A stretch of DNA of 41,562 nt from NCBI GenBank assembly GCA_024279945.1, contig JAJRRA010000079.1:1-41562 (forward strand), in the 5' to 3' direction. The notes beneath the pieces were generated by a model that was not told the DNA's origin, ran no database searches, and saw nothing but the letters and a program-made list of their open reading frames with translations. A program made the translations under genes and the position numbers. This DNA comes from Gammaproteobacteria bacterium (lineage in GTDB: Bacteria; Pseudomonadota; Gammaproteobacteria; Xanthomonadales; SZUA-36). Below are positions 1-7,854 of the stretch, in pieces (within the stretch, counting starts at the first letter, position 1; each line of letters opens with the position of its first letter).

Positions 1-2
1 AT

Positions 3-512
3 CATTTCCGCAGCAAAGATGACATCGTCATCCAGTTGTTCAAGCGCTTTGTGAGCCAACTGCAACCTTTGACCGAAGTTCCGGAAGACAGCACGATGGA
101 AGCTGAGGATCTATGGTTCCTGCTCCACCTCAGCTTCGAAATCAAAGGCCAGTACCGATTCCTTTACCGCAACCTTTCTGACCTGACCGCGCGTATTTCA
201 GACCTGAACTACGCCATGCACGGACTGATGATGCGCGAACGCCGGGCAGCCTTCCTGATGATTTCAGCTCTCGAGATGAAGGGAGCCCTTGAGATCAGCA
301 GCCTGGAAAAGGAATTACTGGTTGATACGATTCTGCTGGTTCTCACTTACTGGATTCCTTTCTCTGGCATTTTCGAACGACAGGGTCTCGAAGACGGCAA
401 TGCACAAATCAAGGCCATCTCACGCGTACTCCAACTGGTTATACCCTTCCTGCGCGAACCGGAGCACAGCCAGTTCACCAGCCTGGTCCTCGAGTACCTG
501 GGAAAAGATTAA
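3..512 (+). CDS. TetR/AcrR-family transcriptional repressor, C-terminal part (5' end outside window)
   Basis: The frame is open to the left edge, so the gene starts before the window. The first visible residues, HFRSKDDIVIQLF, match the end of a TetR helix-turn-helix (the usual YYHFRsKdeI motif). The remaining ~155 residues are a helical ligand/dimer domain resembling the bacterial repressor C-terminal family PF13972 (MEAEDLWFLLHLSFEI, then LYRNLSDLTARISDLN). It would act as a cytoplasmic repressor that releases DNA on binding a small ligand. The target genes are not visible. An internal TTG at position 36 is not a credible start because it would remove the DNA-binding end. Stop TAA at 510-512, followed directly by repeats. 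The family call is fairly secure; the ligand is unknown. Confidence 0.8.
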   Translation, partial: HFRSKDDIVIQLFKRFVSQLQPLTEVPEDSTMEAEDLWFLLHLSFEIKGQYRFLYRNLSDLTARISDLNYAMHGLMMRERRAAFLMISALEMKGALEISSLEKELLVDTILLVLTYWIPFSGIFERQGLEDGNAQIKAISRVLQLVIPFLREPEHSQFTSLVLEYLGKD

Positions 513-521
513 GCATTCCAG

Positions 522-573
522 AGCCGGGGTCAGCCCACTTTTTCCAAAGCCGGGGTCAGCCCACTTTTTCCAA
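522..573. repeat. 26-bp tandem direct repeat, two copies (GGGGTCAG-type)
   Basis: Copies at 522-547 and 548-573 are identical; the unit begins AGCCGGGGTCAGCCCACTTT. Positions 526-545 and 552-571 are near-complementary (18 of 20) to 606-625, so either copy can pair with the downstream arm as a long hairpin. Motifs of this type (GGGGTCAG...CTTTTTCC) commonly accompany REP-associated tyrosine transposases (RAYT, IS200/IS605-like); no such transposase is in the window. Confidence 0.8.
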
Positions 574-605
574 ACCAATCGTTTTTCACACATTACCCCC
601 TATAA

Positions 606-625
606 GGAAAAAGTGCCCTGACCCC
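606..625. repeat. Inverted partner arm of the GGGGTCAG repeat
   Basis: GGAAAAAGTGCCCTGACCCC is the reverse complement, with two mismatches, of the 20-bp core found at 526-545 and 552-571. Together they form a REP/BIME-like hairpin just after the TetR gene. With no T-tract directly after it, it is a poor intrinsic terminator. Confidence 0.6.
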
Positions 626-748
626 AGTCCGGAGCGCGAAGCGGTATCAGGCTGGTTTACCGCCCATTCTTATTGAGCGCCATCACCAGTCCGGAGCGCG
701 AAGCGGTATCAGGCTGGTTTACCGCCCATTCTTATTGAGCGCCATCAC
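625..748. repeat. 62-bp perfect tandem duplication
   Basis: Positions 625-686 are repeated exactly at 687-748. The unit begins CAGTCCGGAGCGCGAAGCGG and ends GAGCGCCATCAC. There is no open reading frame of note across it. Two identical copies suggest a recent slippage or recombination event, or possibly an assembly duplication. Confidence 0.85.
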
Positions 749-775
749 TAACAGAACCCGCTCCGCCAGTTCGAG

Positions 776-801
776 GGGGTCAGGTTCGGGAACCTGACCC
801 C
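776..801. repeat. Perfect 12-bp inverted repeat (REP-like palindrome)
   Basis: Left arm GGGGTCAGGTTC (776-787), two-base loop, right arm GAACCTGACCCC (790-801). It shares the GGGGTCAG head with the repeats at 522-625. It lies 8 bp beyond the end of the phasin reading frame (minus strand) and may stabilise or end that transcript, but no U-run follows. Confidence 0.6.
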
Positions 802-808
802 AGTCCGT

Positions 809-1516
809 TTACGGCTTCTTTGCTTCCGGCTTCTTTGCTTCCGGCTTCTTTGCTTCCGGCTTCTTTGCTTCCGGCTTCTTGACGGCGGCCTTCTTGGCTG
901 CAGCTTTCTTTACTGTGGCCTTCTTAACTGCGGCCTTTTTGGGAGCGGCCTTCTTCGCTGCGGGTTTGGTCTTCTTGTCCAGTGCCGCAACCTGCCGGGA
1001 GAGCTTCTGTACGCGTTTCGCCAGGTCGTTTACGTCATCCCGGTTCGGGATTCCCAGGCTGGCCAGTGCGCGGGACACACGCTCTTCAAAAATATTCTCC
1101 AGCTTGTCCCAGTTATCGAACGCCTGTTTGCGAACGGATTCCGCCTGCTTGCGGACAGACTCGGCCTGTTAGCGAACACCGCCGAAACGGGATCCAACGT
1201 TGCCGCGGATTCCGCTGACCCGAGATTCAATGTCGCTGCGAATGTCACCCACACGTGACTCAATGTCGCTGCGTAAATCACCAACCGCGCCTTCAACATC
1301 CTTGCGTGTCCGTTTTTCAAGCTTGCTGCCTTCGGCAACCAGCTTCTCAAACATCTTGCTGCCCTCATCGATAATTTTGCCACCTTCCGTCTGGGCCACG
1401 CTGAAAGCGCCGAGGCCTGCGAGCCAGATTTCGCGTGCAGAATCAATAACCGGATTCACATTCTTGCTTGCTGCCGGCTTGCCCTGTACTTTCCTTTTCA
1501 ATTTCTTCTTAGCCAT
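809..1516 (-). pseudogene. PhaI-type phasin gene interrupted by one in-frame TAA
   Basis: Reading from ATG 1516 (strong AAGGAGG at 1521-1527 on the minus strand), the protein has the phasin core (VIDSAREIWLAGLGAFSVAQ, residues ~23-42) and then RSDIES-type coiled repeats. It ends after 115 residues at TAA 1171-1169. The same frame continues without a gap as QAESVRKQAESVRKQA, WDKLENIFEERVSRALASLG, and a Lys/Ala-rich histone-like tail ending in four PEAKK repeats (stop at 809). The TAA sits exactly where the local repeat reads AAG or AAA (VRK-QA), so a single A-to-T change explains it. Phasins coat polyhydroxyalkanoate granules, and the basic tail resembles those proposed to bind DNA (PhaF type). 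It could be a true nonsense mutation, a shortened but working phasin, or a sequencing error. The downstream part (GTG 1078) is not an independent gene. Confidence 0.85.
1169..1516 (-). CDS. Truncated phasin, N-terminal 115 residues
   Basis: This is the part of the split phasin gene that can be translated from its own ribosome-binding site. It keeps the hydrophobic amphipathic segment (residues ~25-45) that attaches phasins to granules and three imperfect repeats (VGDLRSDIES, VGDIRSDIES, VSGIRGNVGS). It lacks the conserved WDKLENIFEERV segment and the basic tail. It may still coat granules but would lose the nucleoid-like tail. An upstream in-frame start at 1585 is rejected because it lies before the AAGGAGG. 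Confidence 0.6.
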   Translation of the reverse strand: MAKKKLKRKVQGKPAASKNVNPVIDSAREIWLAGLGAFSVAQTEGGKIIDEGSKMFEKLVAEGSKLEKRTRKDVEGAVGDLRSDIESRVGDIRSDIESRVSGIRGNVGSRFGGVR

Positions 1517-1607
1517 GATGTCCTCCTTCGTATTTACGGGTTTAACCAAATGATGGAGGTATTTTGGGGATAAAAAATAGAGCAATCACACTAGAAAGTG
1601 ACTTTTT

Positions 1608-1637
1608 TTGAAAAAAAACGCGGTAAACTGATATTCT
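1608..1637 (+). promoter_or_regulatory. Possible sigma70 promoter for the TPR gene
   Basis: TTGAAA at 1608-1613 (one mismatch to TTGACA), an 18-bp spacer, then TATTCT at 1632-1637 (two mismatches to TATAAT). It lies about 33 bp before ATG 1671 in the divergent gap between the phasin and TPR genes. Motif match only. Confidence 0.4.
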
Positions 1638-1670
1638 CTTTTGATTCAGCCAGTTGAGCAGGAAACAATC

Positions 1671-2444
1671 ATGTATGAATGGAATAAGTTTCCCTTTGAT
1701 CATTCGCCCTACGATTACCAGGGTGAAGCTTTGAGAGAAATCTGGGACGAACTGCATGAGGGGGACCGGGAACCTTTCCCGGCAGATGAACGCCTGCAGG
1801 AAGCCTGGCGCTGCTACCACCGGGGTGATTTCCAGCAAGCGGTAAATCTGGCTGATGAATGTGGCCTGCAGGGGCATGCCGTGGCCAACAAGGCAACGGG
1901 CATGTATGCCAGCCACCTGGAAGAAAATGAGAAGCGGCAACGGGACTGTTATCAATCAGCCATTGCCCGGGCTGAAAAGGCCGTTATCGAGTTCCCGGAT
2001 GACGCCAACAGTCACCATTTTCATGCCTTTAACCTGGGCCGTTACAGCCAGTCCATATCGATTGTGAAGGCATTAAAGCAGGGCCTCGGTGGAAAAATTA
2101 TGCACGCACTGACGCGCGCCCTGGAAATCAACCCGGACCATGCAGATGCACATACCGCGCTGGGTCTGTATCACGCTGAAATCATCGGCAAGATCGGCAA
2201 ACTGGTGGGTGGCGTAACCTACGGCGCCAGCGAGAAAAAGGCCATTGATCACTTCAAAAAATCCCTGCTGCTGGCGCCCACCTCCCCGATCGCACATATC
2301 GAATACGGCAACGGCCTGTACCTGCTCTACGGTGACCGCCGCATCGATGAGGTGTCCGGCCTTTACGAACAGGCGACTGAACTCACAGCCCGGGATGCCG
2401 TTGAAAAACTGGACATAGAATCTGCGCTGGCCGAGTTCGAATAG
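1671..2444 (+). CDS. Tetratricopeptide-repeat protein of unknown function
   Basis: 257 residues from ATG 1671, preceded by AGGAAA eight bases upstream; a TTG at 1641 is in frame but has no such site. No signal peptide or membrane helix is visible, so it is probably cytoplasmic. TPR-like helix pairs are seen: ...AWRCYHRGDFQQAVNLADEC (residues ~45-64), ALTRALEINPDHADAHTALG (~145-164) and AIDHFKKSLLLAPTSPIAHI (~193-212). TPR arrays bind proteins, but the partner cannot be deduced. It is transcribed divergently from the phasin and precedes the HerA gene by 139 bp, which is too far to claim an operon. The overall layout recalls RMD1/TRAP-associated TPR proteins, but I do not assign it to that family. 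Confidence 0.75.
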   Translation: MYEWNKFPFDHSPYDYQGEALREIWDELHEGDREPFPADERLQEAWRCYHRGDFQQAVNLADECGLQGHAVANKATGMYASHLEENEKRQRDCYQSAIARAEKAVIEFPDDANSHHFHAFNLGRYSQSISIVKALKQGLGGKIMHALTRALEINPDHADAHTALGLYHAEIIGKIGKLVGGVTYGASEKKAIDHFKKSLLLAPTSPIAHIEYGNGLYLLYGDRRIDEVSGLYEQATELTARDAVEKLDIESALAEFE

Positions 2445-2583
2445 ATAAAACTGTGATTTCTCATGGATTTAGTTTAATAATCACTCGCAAAACGTTAGGA
2501 TAATATCTGGAATAAAGGGATTTAGGAGCCTGCTGCATCAGCGGCAACCATTTTTTGCAACTTCGATCAGGTAGGGACACAAC

Positions 2584-4230
2584 ATGATCAGTGAAAACAA
2601 TACCCTAATAGGACATATCGTCGAGATCAGCGGCGCAGAGTTTGTTGCACAGGTAATCTCTAAAGAAGAAGGGTTCATACCGCAGTTAACCATCGACGAC
2701 AATCTGATTCGCGTCGGCCAGGTCGGCTCCTATCTCATGGTCAGGCAGTCGGGCCTGTATCTGCTGCTTATCGTTGAGAGCATGTGGCAGGAAATCGACC
2801 CGGAAGGCGGCCTGGTACGCATGCTCCGCCTTAATCCTCTGGGTGAAATTACCGCGAAAGGTGGCTTTGTCCGGGGCGTATCACACTATCCCACCACCGG
2901 GGCGGAACTGCACCTGGTCACGGCTTCGACCCTGGGTATCATGTTCTCCAAGTACAGCGCCGCCGATTTCAAGGTGGGCAAGCTCAGTTCCTTCGAATCT
3001 ATCGATGTTTTCCTTGATGCCTCGGCTTTTTTTGGGCGCCACGCAGCCATTCTCGGCCAGTCGGGCTCCGGCAAGTCCTGGACAGTCACCAGTATGGTTC
3101 AGTCAACCTTGCGATCCATGCCCAATGCCCATATCACGATTCTCGATTTGCACGGTGAATATGGCACCAAGGACTGGGACCCGGACACCACACCACCCTT
3201 CCCTGCCGACAAAGTTCGTTGCATCAAGGCCAGTGATCTGGAAATCCCCTACTGGTTATTGACCTATGAGGAAATGATTGAACTGCTGATCGATCAGGAT
3301 GAGGAAGACGCATCCATACAGATTGCCTTTTTACGCGGCGCTCTGCTGGAACTGAAACGTGAGGCCAACCAACATCTGGAGCTTGGCCATATCACCGTGG
3401 ATTCTCCAATTTACTTTTCCATGGAAGACCTGTACAAACGCTTCAAAACCACCAATGAAACAACGGCCGACTTCGGTAAATCGAAAACCGCGTTAACCGG
3501 CAAATTTGACTCCCTGCTGGTCAAACTGCAAAGCCGCATGAATGACACCCGCTACGACTTCCTGTTACGGCCAAAGAAAAGAACGTCATCGGAGACCCTG
3601 CCGGACCTGCTACGGGATTTCGTCGGCCTCGGTGAACCCCGCGCCAAGGTGACCGTAATCGACCTGAGTTCCGTACCCTTCGACGTTCAGCCGACGGTCA
3701 CGGCCCAGATCGGCCGCCTCGCTTTTGAATTCAACTTCTGGAACCCGCGCTGCCGCGAATTCCCCCTGTTTCTGATTTGTGAGGAAGCGCACTCCTACAT
3801 CACCCGCGAGGGCACCAGCACCACCCACGAATCACCCCGCCGCAGCTTCGAGCGCATCGCCAAAGCCGGTCGTAAGTATGCCGTGGGCCTGTGTGTGGTC
3901 AGTCAGCGCCCGCATGAACTTTCGGAAACCGTTTTGTCCCAGTGCAGCAGTTTCATCTGCATGCGCATTACCAATCCGGACGACCAGGAATATGTCCGCG
4001 AACTGGTGCCCGATTCTGCCCGGGGCATACTCGAAGCGCTCAGTTCCCTGTCACAGGGCGAAGCCATTGCCACCGGGGAAGCCTCACCCATGCCGATGCG
4101 TTTCCGGGTCACCATGCCCGATCCGCCACCGAACGCCCAGTCGATTGACTACGCCGGCATGTGGACCCACGGTCCGACCGAAACCGACGTCGACCACATC
4201 GTTGATTGCTGGCGACGCCAGCGGCGTTAA
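2584..4230 (+). CDS. HerA-type hexameric ATPase (DUF87/COG0433)
   Basis: 548 residues from ATG 2584, with AGGTAGGG upstream. The N-terminus (residues ~5-65, LIGHIVEISGAEFVAQVI) is a HAS-barrel-like domain. Walker A is GQSGSGKS at 158-165, with ILDLHGEYG at ~186-194. Walker B is LICEEAH at 397-403, with a second acidic residue in place of the usual D. A sensor region follows (VVSQRPHELSETVLSQC). HerA proteins are FtsK-like DNA-pumping ATPases; archaeal ones work with NurA nuclease, and several bacterial ones act in anti-phage pairs with SIR2, DUF4297 or nuclease partners. No partner is adjacent here: the upstream gene is a TPR protein and the downstream gene is convergent, its stop overlapping this one by 4 bp (TTAA, 4227-4230). 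The ATPase call is secure; the biological role is unknown. Confidence 0.9.
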   Translation: MISENNTLIGHIVEISGAEFVAQVISKEEGFIPQLTIDDNLIRVGQVGSYLMVRQSGLYLLLIVESMWQEIDPEGGLVRMLRLNPLGEITAKGGFVRGVSHYPTTGAELHLVTASTLGIMFSKYSAADFKVGKLSSFESIDVFLDASAFFGRHAAILGQSGSGKSWTVTSMVQSTLRSMPNAHITILDLHGEYGTKDWDPDTTPPFPADKVRCIKASDLEIPYWLLTYEEMIELLIDQDEEDASIQIAFLRGALLELKREANQHLELGHITVDSPIYFSMEDLYKRFKTTNETTADFGKSKTALTGKFDSLLVKLQSRMNDTRYDFLLRPKKRTSSETLPDLLRDFVGLGEPRAKVTVIDLSSVPFDVQPTVTAQIGRLAFEFNFWNPRCREFPLFLICEEAHSYITREGTSTTHESPRRSFERIAKAGRKYAVGLCVVSQRPHELSETVLSQCSSFICMRITNPDDQEYVRELVPDSARGILEALSSLSQGEAIATGEASPMPMRFRVTMPDPPPNAQSIDYAGMWTHGPTETDVDHIVDCWRRQRR

Positions 4231-5675
4231 TTCGTACGGATCAGTTCTTCGGCAAGTTTTCCGGCTGTGGGCACCTCAACCGGAAGCATCAGGCTGAGGT
4301 AAACGAGGTTTTCGAACTCGGGCTGAAAGCGCTGGATGATTTGCTGGGGTTCCGGCACCAGTTTGCGGTCGGTAATGACCCCAAAAAAAACTTTGCCGTT
4401 GTAGCTCAGAATGCTGACACCCATGCCGATACTGCCGTTTTGCGGCACCCAAAACATCATCTGCCTGACCTCACCACCGCCCAGGTAAAGGGGCTGTTGC
4501 GGGCCGGGAACATTGGTTAACACCATGGTCGCTTTTTCACTGAGCATATCCAGCGCCGGCTTCTGCAATGCGGAAGGCCCCATTCCCAGGGCGGACAGAA
4601 GCCCAAAGGAGACGGCTGCCTGCTTGCTGGATTTCAGCTTGTTCATGCGTGCATGGACCTGTTTCACCCGGTCGATGGGGTTGGCTTCACCGATCGGCAG
4701 AGGCAGGAAAACCAGGCCAAAGTGATTGCCGAGGTTTTTTGCATGCTCCAGCGGCCTGAGGTTGACCGGCACCGTGGCCCGGACCTCGCTGTTGCGCGAG
4801 GGCGCTTCGCCCTGATCGAGCATATAGCTGCGCAGGGCTCCGGTCACGGCCGCAATCAGCACATCATTGACGCTGCAGCCGAACAGTTTGCTCACTGCCT
4901 TGACTTCGGCCAGCGGCAGCGGCTCTGCCCAGGCCACGCGTTTGCGCACGCCCAGGGCGCCCTTGAACAGGGTTTTCGGGTCATCCGAAAGCGTTAAGGA
5001 ATTGGACACTTCCTTAACCAGTTCCGTGGCTTCGGTCACATACTTACGGGCCTTGTCCGGCTCCCGCACAATCTGCACGGCTTCACCGAGCAGCTTTTGG
5101 GACCAGTGGACGGCCAGATCCAGCCCTTGCCGGGCAGGCTCCCGGAGCCGCTGATAAATAGATGATTCGGCTACCCGCCGTTTTTTCCAGATTTCCGGAT
5201 TGGCCGCCGAAGGCCGGGGTTCGGGACTCGGATCGGTGAGGGAAAGAAAGACCTGCACCAGCGCGATACCGTCTGCGTAGCAGTGATGAACCCGCTGCAC
5301 GATAACCGGGCCATCAACGAAGTTTTCCACGTAATGAAACTGCCACAGCGGCCGGGACGGGTCGAGACGGGTGCTGGCCAGGTCGCTGACAAACTCTTCA
5401 AGCTCATCCTGGCCGGCTTTTCCGGGCAGCGCGACACGCCGGACATGGGTGTTGATGTCGAAATCCCGATCCAGTTCCCAGTAAGCCCCAGCCGCCTTGT
5501 CCACGGCTTTTTGCCGGAACCGCCGGAACGCCAGCCAGCGCTGCTCGATGGTGTCCACGACACGTTCGTAAGTAGCCCCGGAGTCCAACACAATAACACC
5601 GGTAATCATCATCAGGTTGGTGGCCTGCTCCATGCGCCACCAGGCGGTATCTACCTTGGAAATAGGTTCACGCAT
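4227..5675 (-). CDS. Wax ester synthase / acyl-CoA:diacylglycerol acyltransferase (WS/DGAT)
   Basis: 482 residues from ATG 5675. It catalyses esterification of a long-chain alcohol or diacylglycerol with acyl-CoA to make wax esters or triacylglycerol, at the membrane or lipid-droplet surface. The start MREPISKVDTAWWRMEQATN matches the family N-terminus (xSPVDxxWlxxExxxxxMxi). The catalytic motif HHCYADG is at residues 130-136 (HHxxxDG, PF03007). The C-terminal half has TNVPGPQQPLYLGG and GMGVSILSYNGKVFFGV, typical of PF06974. The upstream in-frame extension to 5846 lies inside purF and is rejected. Its ATG overlaps the purF stop by 8 bp, so it is probably translationally coupled to purF. Together with the phasin it points to carbon storage as both neutral lipid and PHA. 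Confidence 0.93.
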   Translation of the reverse strand: MREPISKVDTAWWRMEQATNLMMITGVIVLDSGATYERVVDTIEQRWLAFRRFRQKAVDKAAGAYWELDRDFDINTHVRRVALPGKAGQDELEEFVSDLASTRLDPSRPLWQFHYVENFVDGPVIVQRVHHCYADGIALVQVFLSLTDPSPEPRPSAANPEIWKKRRVAESSIYQRLREPARQGLDLAVHWSQKLLGEAVQIVREPDKARKYVTEATELVKEVSNSLTLSDDPKTLFKGALGVRKRVAWAEPLPLAEVKAVSKLFGCSVNDVLIAAVTGALRSYMLDQGEAPSRNSEVRATVPVNLRPLEHAKNLGNHFGLVFLPLPIGEANPIDRVKQVHARMNKLKSSKQAAVSFGLLSALGMGPSALQKPALDMLSEKATMVLTNVPGPQQPLYLGGGEVRQMMFWVPQNGSIGMGVSILSYNGKVFFGVITDRKLVPEPQQIIQRFQPEFENLVYLSLMLPVEVPTAGKLAEELIRTN

Positions 5676-7161
5676 TGACTGCTGAATGCTCCGTTCTGCG
5701 CCGCGTACGCGCCTGATCGGAGCGTTGCATTTGAAGCTGTTCCAGGTAACCGTACTGAACGCCGGTGATGTATTCGCCGGAAAAACAGGAAGTATCGAAC
5801 TTCTCGATGCGTTCATTACCTTCACGGCAGGCCTCGATAAGATCACTCAGGTCCTGGTAGATCAGCCAGTCAGCGCCCAGTTCTTCTTCTATTTCCTGCT
5901 CACTGCGACCACTGGCGACCAGTTCATCAGATGCCGGCATGTCGATGCCGTAAATATTCGGATAGCGTACCGGCGGTGCGGCCGATGCAAAATAGACTTT
6001 ACGCGCACCCGCCTCTCTGGCCATCTGAATGATCTGCCGGGAAGTGGTGCCCCGCACGATGGAGTCATCAACGATCAAGACATTTTTACCCCGGAACTCC
6101 AGGTCGATGGCATTGAGCTTCTGTTTGACCGATTTCCTGCGTTCCGCCTGACCCGGCATGATGAAGGTGCGGCCAATGTAGCGATTTTTGATAAATCCTT
6201 CACGATACTTGACGTCCAGATCGTAGGCCAGCGGCAAGGCCGCCGTGCGGCTGGTGTCGGGAACCGGAACAACCACCTCGATATCGTGATTGGGGCGTTC
6301 CCTGAGAATTTTTTTTGCCAGTGACTGCCCCATGCGCAAACGTGCCTTGTACACCGAGATGTCATCGATCATCGAATCCGGTCGGGCAAAATAGACGTAT
6401 TCAAAAATGCACGGTGACAGGGCCCTGGCCTGTGGACTCACGTGGCTGTGAAGTTTTCCGTCCAGGGTGATGAAAACGGCTTCACCCGCCTGCAGGTCCC
6501 GCATCAGAGTAAAACCCAGTGCGTCCAGGGCGACACTCTCCGAAGCGATGGCGTATTCAACCCCGCTGGCCGTTTCCCGCGAGCCCAGAACGGCCGGGCG
6601 GATACCCCGTGGATCGCGGATACCCAGAACGCCATGGCCCGAAATCAGCGCCACCGCTGAATAGGCGCCCCGGCAACGTTTGTGGACCGCATCAACCGCC
6701 TGAAAAATATGTTCAACTTCCAATTTGGCTGGGTTCTGCTTTTGCAGTTCATGCGCCAGGACATTGAGCAATACTTCGGAATCTGAACGGGTATTGAGGT
6801 GGCGCCGGTCGCTGTCAAAAAGTGCCTGCGTGAGTTCCGCCGTATTGATCAGGTTGCCGTTGTGGGCGAGTGCAATGCCGTAAGGCGAATTGACATAGAA
6901 AGGCTGGGCTTCCGAGGAGTCATCCCGCCCGGCCGTTGGGTAGCGGACGTGGCCTATGCCTACGTTGCCGGTGAGCCTGAGCATGTCCGACCGTTCAAAC
7001 ACGTCCTTTACCAGCCCGCTGCCGGTGCATAGCCGGATTCGATAACCATCAAGGGTGGCTATGCCTGCAGCATCCTGACCGCGGTGCTGCAGCATGGTCA
7101 ATGCATCATACAAAGCCGGTGCTACAGCACTCTTCCCAACTATTCCTACGATTCCGCACAT
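5668..7161 (-). CDS. purF: Amidophosphoribosyltransferase
   Basis: 497 residues. It catalyses the first committed step of purine synthesis: PRPP plus glutamine gives 5-phosphoribosylamine. After Met removal the N-terminal Cys2 of MCGIVGIVGK is the glutaminase nucleophile. The class II glutamine amidotransferase domain spans about residues 1-235 (with GIGHVRYPTAG). The phosphoribosyltransferase domain carries the PRPP loop VLIVDDSIVRGTTSRQI. Length is normal for the family. It follows cvpA by 75 bp, the usual gammaproteobacterial pairing, and its last codons overlap the WS/DGAT start. Cytoplasmic. Confidence 0.97.
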   Translation of the reverse strand: MCGIVGIVGKSAVAPALYDALTMLQHRGQDAAGIATLDGYRIRLCTGSGLVKDVFERSDMLRLTGNVGIGHVRYPTAGRDDSSEAQPFYVNSPYGIALAHNGNLINTAELTQALFDSDRRHLNTRSDSEVLLNVLAHELQKQNPAKLEVEHIFQAVDAVHKRCRGAYSAVALISGHGVLGIRDPRGIRPAVLGSRETASGVEYAIASESVALDALGFTLMRDLQAGEAVFITLDGKLHSHVSPQARALSPCIFEYVYFARPDSMIDDISVYKARLRMGQSLAKKILRERPNHDIEVVVPVPDTSRTAALPLAYDLDVKYREGFIKNRYIGRTFIMPGQAERRKSVKQKLNAIDLEFRGKNVLIVDDSIVRGTTSRQIIQMAREAGARKVYFASAAPPVRYPNIYGIDMPASDELVASGRSEQEIEEELGADWLIYQDLSDLIEACREGNERIEKFDTSCFSGEYITGVQYGYLEQLQMQRSDQARTRRRTEHSAVNA

Positions 7162-7236
7162 TTCGCCAGCCCCTGTTGGATTTCCGGCTCCTCATTCGCG
7201 CAAAATTCTAGCATGACGGCCGCACATTTCGGGAAT

Positions 7237-7854
7237 TCATTTTGCCTCGCCGCTGCCACTGCCCGCACTGGCTTTGGCGCCGGTCGCCTCCGCTTCCGGC
7301 TTGTTCTCTTGCTCTTTTGCAGAGTCATCTGCTGATCCGTCCTGCGGATCGAAATCAAGCTGCCCGATGGCATTCTCCGGCAGAAAGCCGGCAGACCATT
7401 CAACCAAAGGCATCAGGCGCTGGACCATTTGAGAATCGTTCCACCAGGGATCAGCCGGGATGGGCGTAAAGCCCGCAACCAGCAGAACCGCGATCACCAG
7501 CGCCAGCCCCCTGGCGGCTCCGAAAATACCACCCAGCAGCCGGTCTGTTCCGCTCAGGCCGGTTGACTCCACCAGCCGCCCCAGCAGGTAATTCAACAAG
7601 CCACCGATCAGCAGAACCACCACGAACAGGCCGGTAAAACCCATCGCAGTGCGCGCGGACGGTAAGGATATCTGTGCTTCCATCAGGCCGGCAACATCAC
7701 CGCCGTACTGGTAGGCAACCAGAAATGCCGCCGCCCACACCAGCAGGGAAAAAACTTCCTTTATGAATCCTCGCAGCGCACCAACCAGCAGAGAGATTGC
7801 GATGGTGCCCAGAATGGCATAGTCAGGCCAGTTCAAAAGAGTATCAATCCGCAC
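7237..7854 (-). CDS. cvpA: CvpA family membrane protein
   Basis: 205 residues from GTG 7854, overlapping the end of the SPOR gene by 11 bp. Four hydrophobic segments (roughly residues 14-32, 36-48, 72-92, 106-128) make up the CvpA domain (PF02674), with the conserved GALRGFIKEVFSL after the first. The ~45-residue tail is polar and rich in Glu, Ala and Gly and is probably disordered. E. coli cvpA was named for colicin V export, but the family is widespread, lies before purF and has roles in envelope homeostasis; it is not evidence for a bacteriocin here. Inner membrane. Confidence 0.93.
   Translation of the reverse strand: MRIDTLLNWPDYAILGTIAISLLVGALRGFIKEVFSLLVWAAAFLVAYQYGGDVAGLMEAQISLPSARTAMGFTGLFVVVLLIGGLLNYLLGRLVESTGLSGTDRLLGGIFGAARGLALVIAVLLVAGFTPIPADPWWNDSQMVQRLMPLVEWSAGFLPENAIGQLDFDPQDGSADDSAKEQENKPEAEATGAKASAGSGSGEAK

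Noticed and set aside
809-1078. A separate gene for a Lys/Ala-rich histone-like protein from GTG 1078
   Set aside because: It has no ribosome-binding site of its own and continues in frame with the phasin upstream across a single stop; it is the phasin tail.
2584-4230. HerA-SIR2 or HerA-NurA anti-phage system
   Set aside because: No SIR2, DUF4297, NurA or other nuclease gene is adjacent, so a defence role is not supported.
7237-7854. Bacteriocin (colicin V) locus
   Set aside because: CvpA is a conserved housekeeping neighbour of purF; no precursor peptide or exporter is present.
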